Source: Rhizopus sp. PT2906
Taxonomy: Eukaryota > Mucoromycota > Mucoromycetes > Mucorales > Rhizopodaceae
DNA: 64,000 nucleotides
Direction: 5' to 3'
Assembly (NCBI GenBank): GCA_025529335.1
Contig: JAMYHX010000065.1
Location: 1 to 64,000 of the forward strand
Within the stretch, counting starts at the first letter, position 1; each line of letters starts with the position of its first letter. The position numbers and the translations under genes are program-made. The notes under the pieces were generated by a model. It was given only the letters and a program-made list of their open reading frames with translations. It was not told where the DNA came from and searched no databases. This document shows, piece by piece, positions 59,930 to 64,000 of this stretch.

Positions 59930-59994
59930 ATATTAATACTACTAATAATATTACACCTAATTCAACTAAAAAGACACTACCGCTTCGAAAATAG
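58174..59994 (+). CDS. IQ-motif coiled-coil protein, uncharacterised
   Basis: Three exons. Exon 1 (58174-58218) reads MYTIYQQDLYLFQTE. A long intron of about 250 bp, full of pyrimidine runs, leads to SLYYQDSDEEEPILVTQNLD. A second intron joins ARSNS to EQDMDIFCSE. The first 200 residues are acidic and Ser-rich. An IQ motif, AAIKIQSLWRGYNTRR, predicts calmodulin or myosin-light-chain binding. Next comes a coiled coil of about 150 residues (NKVNQLENRLKQLEQRLEQE through IQSKLDQALNEISHLKK). The C-terminus is basic and Ser/Thr-rich with a run of Thr and a final Asn/Ile-rich segment. The fungal family is unknown to me. A cytoskeletal or septum role would be inference. The first exon is supported by the frame and splice sites only. 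Confidence 0.75.
59871..59928 (+). repeat. ACT trinucleotide repeat (poly-Thr)
   Basis: About 19 consecutive ACT codons near the C-terminus of the IQ/coiled-coil protein, followed by AAT/ATT-interrupted copies. All codons identical, pointing to replication slippage and likely strain-to-strain length change. Confidence 0.9.
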
Positions 59995-60393
59995 ATCACC
60001 CTCCCTTCTTTCCCTCTGTCTTTCATTTCTCCTTTTACTTTGTATAACCACATGGTATACCTTTTTTTTTCTTACAATTACTTAATCATTTGGCATGTAT
60101 ACATACTTTCATTTTTGCTGTTGTTTTTGCTTGCATTTCACTCAAAAAGTTTTTTTTTAATCCTTTTCCTAATATCCACAAAAAAAGAAATTGATTGATT
60201 GAATTCAATCCTTCTTTTGTAATAAACGCACGCCCCCCCAACTGTCGCTCTTTTCATTGTTACAGATCCCTTTTTCGGTCTTATGATTGTCGCATTGGTC
60301 GTACAGTTATGCTTGTTACTGATCGGGTAATCACTAAGGTTACTTCATTTGGTATAAACAACACTCAAGCTGCAGGAGTTTATTAATAAGGAG
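59995..60393. other. convergent intergenic region
   Basis: About 400 bp between the stop of the IQ gene and the stop of COP9 subunit 8. T-rich and C-rich 3'-UTR-like DNA. No gene seen. Confidence 0.5.
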
Positions 60394-61182
60394 TTAAAAC
60401 TTTTCAAGTTGAATCAAAATATCTGCTAATCTAGAATATTGATTCTCATTTGTTAACTTTGGAGCTGATATTGAAACTAAGAAAGGTTATTGTTTTGCTT
60501 GTTTGTTTACATTTCTTTTTACTTACCTTGCTTTATTGGATAAACCATATTCCCTTCACACTTCCATCCTCTGTTTGTTAATTCTATACCACATCTGTTT
60601 ATTTGCTGTTGACAAACATTTCATTTCAATTACCTGTAATAAGCTCGTTTCCTTGTACCCCAAACAGGTTACTCACTTGGCTTAGGTCAATTGAACTATA
60701 GACCTTGGGTATCAACGACAACATTTCATTCCTTAGCTTCTCTTTTATCCTTGACACCAATATTTGCATCCATTCTGTCCACCCAAAAGAATCCATTTGT
60801 TTATATGCTTCTGGATATGACTTATTTATCAAGGCTGCAATCACTCTCCAAATAGCTTCAATTTGTTCTGTATTTATATTACGCTTCTTTATACGCTTTC
60901 TAATATATCGTGCAGCTTGGCTTTATAAACAAAAAAAGTTAGTCATAAGTTTATATAGCCATAATGCATAGTTTACAAGTCATTAATAAACACGCTACTT
61001 GCCAAGTAAATGGGATACACCACTTGCAAGTCAACATTTACATTTGTAACGCTCTACGGTACTACACATCAATAACATGATGTTTTTTGTTTTTTTTTGT
61101 TTACTTGAATCTCGAGCTGTTGGCAATATTCAAACAAGTCAGCGTATTTTTGTTCGTTAATGAGCACTGCAATAGGGTCCAT
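60394..61182 (-). CDS. COP9 signalosome subunit 8 (CSN8-like, PCI domain)
   Basis: Subunit of the complex that removes Nedd8 from cullins. Short exons join in frame: MDPIAVLINEQKYADLFEYC, then a segment with VYPIYLASSVFINDL, AARYIRKRIKKRNINTEQIE, AIWRVIAALINKSYPEAYKQ and MDSFGWTEWMQILVSRIKEK. The winged-helix part is IDLSQVSNLFGVQGNELI. The last exons are small: an intron ending GTATAG leads to ELTNRGWKCEGNMVYPIKQ, then VSISAPKLTNENQYSRLADI and LIQLEKF at the stop. The GW-K pattern after the PCI helix and the final leucine-rich helix match CSN8. The paralogue Rpn12 of the proteasome lid is the main alternative, but the protein (about 190-200 aa) is short for it. Confidence 0.8.
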
Positions 61183-61455
61183 ACTTGAAAAAGAAAAAGA
61201 GAAAAAAGGTCTTTCCGCGTCTGCAGCGCATTAAAACAAGTCACAGCTTCTCGTATCTGTGTACTTCTGTATGTATATCAACGGGAATTTTATTAAAATG
61301 GCTGAACCAAGAAGGGCCATAAAAGAGAAACTTACATACTGAGAGGGCGGTTTGGTTTCCAACAAAAAAAAAGAGAGGCATATATTATTTTTATCTATAC
61401 ATTTGCTTTCCTTTTTTCTTTTCTCTCTTTACTTTTTTTTTTTTTGCTTTAAAGA
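61183..61455. promoter_or_regulatory. divergent region between CSN8 and the secreted propeller gene
   Basis: 273 bp between divergent start codons, with a poly-T/C run just before the plus-strand ATG. Presumed promoters. Confidence 0.45.
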
Positions 61456-63273
61456 ATGAAGAAGCAAATAATTTTCCTATCCACACTCTTCCTGCTTTTT
61501 GCATTGACGTTTGCTAAAAATAGCACCAAGCCCAAGAAGAGCTCAAGTATAAAGAGCGTCAAGTCCAAGAAGAGCTCAAGTATAAAGAGCACCAAAAGAC
61601 CCGAAGGATCTCTTGAATTCAGTGCTGCTGTTGATGTGATTATACCAGACGCTAGTGCTGAAAACCCGATTATTCTGTCCAATGTTGAAGATCAACCACT
61701 GTGCAAACCAGACGTACCGACCTCTCCTGTCAAAGAACTCAAGGTGATGCCTGGCTATGATTTTTTTGTGCTGACAAACAAGATTGAGTATCCTCGAAAA
61801 CTGCTCATGGACCGAACGAATCATCTCTTGGTTGTATCGCCTGAACGCGGTCTGTACTCTATCCGTATGGACAAGTGTGGTAATTCAGATATTATGCAAA
61901 TCTTGGACGGTACATTGTATGACGAAAAGCTCGGAACAGGTGTTGCCATCTATGGTCAACATATTTTTGTGGCAACCGAGACATCGATCTACCGATTTCC
62001 CTATAGTGATGGTCAGCATTCTCCTTTGGTTGATGGTGTCAAGGTGATGTCAAATTTGAATCCGCTTAAATCAACCGAGGCGCCTGATATTGTCATTGAC
62101 GTGCATGGATCCGCATTCATTCCTCGCTCGGTAACTGATATAGATGACAAGGCTGGATCGACACATGCAGTGATCAAAAAGTTTAATTTCCGTGATATAC
62201 CACAAAAAGGCTATGACTTTGATGTCGATGGTGAGTTCTTTGCGTTCGGTACAAACACCCAAGGTTTACTCGGATTTGATGTTCAATCCCAACTTTGGGG
62301 TCTTAATGGACTTCCTAAAGATATAAAGAGAACCGACATTCACCCTGATCAAGGTACACATCCTTTACTCAACACAACGAATCCTTATGTTAACTTTTAT
62401 ATAACAGATCTTTCCCTCTCTGGTCTTGCAGAGGAATTAAACAAGTACGCAGGTCCTGGAAACAACTATGGATTCCCTTACTGCTACACAGAACACAGTC
62501 TAGAAAAAATAACCGAACTCTCTAAAGGCCGTGGTGGACAATGGGGTAATCCTGTCTTCTTGAACGAGTCATTTGCTCTTGATGCTTATTGCCTTGATGA
62601 AAGAAACAACCGTGTTCCCGAAGTTCCCTTGCCTCCAAAATCATATGCTTCCAATGTTCATTTTTACAGTGGCACGTTCTGCTCTGTCGGCGATCTGGCG
62701 ACCTTGGGTACCTCGGTGGGTCTTCCCTGTAATTGGACAAATACTCCCATCATTGCCAATCACGGATTCGATAATCAACCAGAAGGACACAGTGTGGTTC
62801 ATATTCCATTCTATGATCTCGGACATAAACCTCGTCTTGATTTGGATGTAGATGTTATTTTGGAGGCATCACAACCTTGTGGTGAAGGTAAATGTTTTGC
62901 TCCTTATGGATTAGCCGTGGATCAATATGGTCGCTTGTATGTCAGTAGTGATGAGACGAACGAGATTGTCGTTGTTACTCGTAATTTCAGCGAAACAGCT
63001 GCTCGAGAATTTACAGATAAAGTAAATGCTTTGGAAGATTCTATGGAGGATTCCAAAGAACAGGGTGATGATGAAAAGAGTGGCAAAGATGATGACAAGA
63101 ACGATAAAGGCGACGACAAGGACGATAAAGGTGACGACAAGAACGATAAAGGCGACGACAAGAACGATAAAGGCGACGACAAGGACGATAAAGGTGACGA
63201 CAAGGACGATAAAGGCGACTACAAGAGTAATAGCAAGCATCGTAAAAATGATGCGAAAAACCCGCGATCATGA
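61456..63273 (+). CDS. secreted sorbosone/PQQ-dehydrogenase-like beta-propeller with repeat tails
   Basis: One intron-free frame of 605 codons. MKKQIIFLSTLFLLFALTFA is a clear signal peptide. It is followed by two copies of KKSSSIKS, encoded by an exact 26-bp repeat with a 33-bp period. The core (about residues 75-525) resembles soluble quinoprotein sugar dehydrogenases (L-sorbosone/pyranose dehydrogenase, AA12-like): blade segments EYPRKLLMDRTNHLLVVSPE, GLYSIRMDKCG, IFVATETSIYRFPY, GPGNNYGFPYCYTEHS, and the final APYGLAVDQYGRLYVSSDET. Several paired Cys and N-glycosylation sites (NTTNPY, NESF, NWTN, NFSE) fit an extracellular protein. The tail is a GDDKDDK heptad repeat ending in a basic segment. 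Whether PQQ is bound cannot be judged. Confidence 0.82.
   Translation: MKKQIIFLSTLFLLFALTFAKNSTKPKKSSSIKSVKSKKSSSIKSTKRPEGSLEFSAAVDVIIPDASAENPIILSNVEDQPLCKPDVPTSPVKELKVMPGYDFFVLTNKIEYPRKLLMDRTNHLLVVSPERGLYSIRMDKCGNSDIMQILDGTLYDEKLGTGVAIYGQHIFVATETSIYRFPYSDGQHSPLVDGVKVMSNLNPLKSTEAPDIVIDVHGSAFIPRSVTDIDDKAGSTHAVIKKFNFRDIPQKGYDFDVDGEFFAFGTNTQGLLGFDVQSQLWGLNGLPKDIKRTDIHPDQGTHPLLNTTNPYVNFYITDLSLSGLAEELNKYAGPGNNYGFPYCYTEHSLEKITELSKGRGGQWGNPVFLNESFALDAYCLDERNNRVPEVPLPPKSYASNVHFYSGTFCSVGDLATLGTSVGLPCNWTNTPIIANHGFDNQPEGHSVVHIPFYDLGHKPRLDLDVDVILEASQPCGEGKCFAPYGLAVDQYGRLYVSSDETNEIVVVTRNFSETAAREFTDKVNALEDSMEDSKEQGDDEKSGKDDDKNDKGDDKDDKGDDKNDKGDDKNDKGDDKDDKGDDKDDKGDYKSNSKHRKNDAKNPRS
61532..61590 (+). repeat. 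26-bp direct repeat encoding KKSSSIKS
   Basis: Two identical 26-bp copies (61532-61557 and 61565-61590), 33-bp period, right after the signal peptide. Identical codon use indicates a recent duplication. Confidence 0.9.
63088..63222 (+). repeat. 21-bp minisatellite encoding GDDK(D/N)DK
   Basis: About six tandem copies of a 21-bp unit differing at one or two positions (D/N alternation, C/T at the glycine codon). It makes a highly charged, disordered C-terminal tail on the secreted propeller protein. Confidence 0.92.
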
Positions 63274-63389
63274 ATGAACGTTTCAATCTTACATATAAAA
63301 AAATCAAACATAGACACATACACAATGTAGACAAATAAAACATGACATTTTATATAAAATGCTCTTACAAAAAAAAACATGCCTTTTTT

Positions 63390-64000
63390 TTAAAATATCG
63401 GCCTGTAACCTAATCTTCTTCTGTTGTATACCTTGTATCCAAAGAAGCCGCATACTGAAATTGTTCCACCAATTAAAGCAATCATGAGTAAGATGACAAA
63501 CAGTGACCAGAGGAAAGGTAGGCCAAAGATACCTCTTCGTACGGGCATCAAAACACTGTCAATTAAAATGATGCCTCCATTGGCGGATGTACGTCCAAAT
63601 CCCAGAATTTGAGCTTGTTGATCGCTGTCCTTCACTTGAACCACCCATTCTCCCTTTTCAGTTTGTTGGATTGTCACTCGATCTGCCAATGAAAGCAAGG
63701 TGGGATATTCAAAGGACAGCAGCTTTTTTAGTTTAGTCACAGTGCTCGATTCATGACTTGTCCATTCGTCCTGCCAGGTCGCAGATACCATATGCATCTT
63801 AGCTATACGTTCCAGCTGGTAAGGATCTTCCAGTAAGGCTTGAACATCTAGTCGGGTGAATGCCTTGTCTGTAGGTGCAAGTATGACCGTGTTATCTTGT
63901 TGGGTTAGGTTGAGCAGTTCTGCCTTCTCCAAGATGGTCATCAACGTGTTAGCCTCAATGCCTACCAGAACTTGCTGATTGGTAATCTGCACGTCACTTG
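63390..64000 (-). CDS. fasciclin (FAS1)-domain membrane protein, C-terminal part (partial)
   Basis: Reads in from the right edge. The frame is open to the end of the window (SDVQITNQQVLVGIEANTLM) with no ATG, so the start lies outside. A FAS1 domain is present: TLMTILEKAELLNLTQQDNT, VILAPTDKAFTRLD (the FAPTD-like motif), HMVSATW, and GGIILIDSVLMP at the second conserved motif. After it comes one membrane helix (FLWSLFVILLMIALIGGTIS) and a short basic cytoplasmic tail ending YNRRRLGYRPIF. FAS1 proteins act in adhesion and at the cell or vacuole surface. More FAS1 domains probably precede it. The stop lies 116 bp from the stop of the convergent secreted propeller gene. Confidence 0.9.
   Translation of the reverse strand, partial: SDVQITNQQVLVGIEANTLMTILEKAELLNLTQQDNTVILAPTDKAFTRLDVQALLEDPYQLERIAKMHMVSATWQDEWTSHESSTVTKLKKLLSFEYPTLLSLADRVTIQQTEKGEWVVQVKDSDQQAQILGFGRTSANGGIILIDSVLMPVRRGIFGLPFLWSLFVILLMIALIGGTISVCGFFGYKVYNRRRLGYRPIF

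Noticed and set aside
59784..60053. Minus frame with a poly-Val run
   Set aside because: Antisense of the ACT/Thr repeat in the IQ protein.
63088..63222. Regular repeat that could suggest a CRISPR array
   Set aside because: Units are contiguous 21-bp coding repeats without spacers, in a eukaryotic gene.

Overview
The window is nuclear DNA of a fungus, most likely an early-diverging mould of the Mucoromycota (Mucorales-like). Genes are split by many short introns of about 45-80 bp with GTAAG-type donors and AG acceptors. The DNA is AT-rich with long A/T runs. The protein set is fungal and eukaryotic: F-BAR/SH3, Pik1, Vip1/Asp1, Rco1, Sin4/Med16, cytoplasmic dynein and a COP9 subunit. Degenerate DIRS-type and Ty3-type retroelement pieces lie between genes. 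The species cannot be fixed from the sequence alone.

Layout. 1-9.9 kb is dense: TFIIH p62 (partial), a WASP/Las17 actin nucleation promoter, an unrecognised membrane-anchored protein, the cytoplasmic dynein intermediate chain, a small four-helix membrane protein and an AAAP amino-acid transporter. 9.9-15.1 kb is a gene-poor accessory stretch with an orphan exon-like fragment of a glutamine amidotransferase N-terminus and a broken DIRS-like reverse transcriptase/RNase H remnant. 15.1-16.9 kb holds a two-PHD-finger Rco1-like protein, followed by another 2.7 kb with no gene seen. 19.5-40.3 kb is dense again: Spt16 (FACT), Med16, an F-BAR/SH3 protein, Pik1 PI4-kinase, an Lsh/DDM1-type SNF2 remodeller, a BAX-inhibitor-1 protein and Vip1 inositol pyrophosphate kinase/phosphatase. 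40.3-43.7 kb is a second accessory island with a tiny secreted cationic peptide gene (56 aa), a broken Ty3-type gag and a serine-recombinase-like fragment. 43.7-54.2 kb is one VPS13 gene. 54.2-56 kb is a divergent ribosomal protein pair (eS1 and eS30). After a 2.2 kb gap come an IQ/coiled-coil protein, COP9 signalosome subunit 8, a secreted PQQ/sorbosone-dehydrogenase-like beta-propeller with lysine-rich and Asp/Lys repeat tails, and the end of a fasciclin-domain membrane protein that runs off the right edge.

Most genes are housekeeping. Several fall into themes: transcription and chromatin (TFB1, Rco1, Spt16, Med16, Lsh), phosphoinositide/inositol signalling and lipid transfer (Pik1, Vip1, Vps13), and cytoskeleton (WASP, dynein, F-BAR). 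Their proximity is probably chance. The least explained items are the 56-aa secreted peptide, the YARKS-type recombinase-like fragment, the repeat-tailed secreted propeller, and the eS1 gene with a 4-nt first coding exon and a 16-nt microexon.
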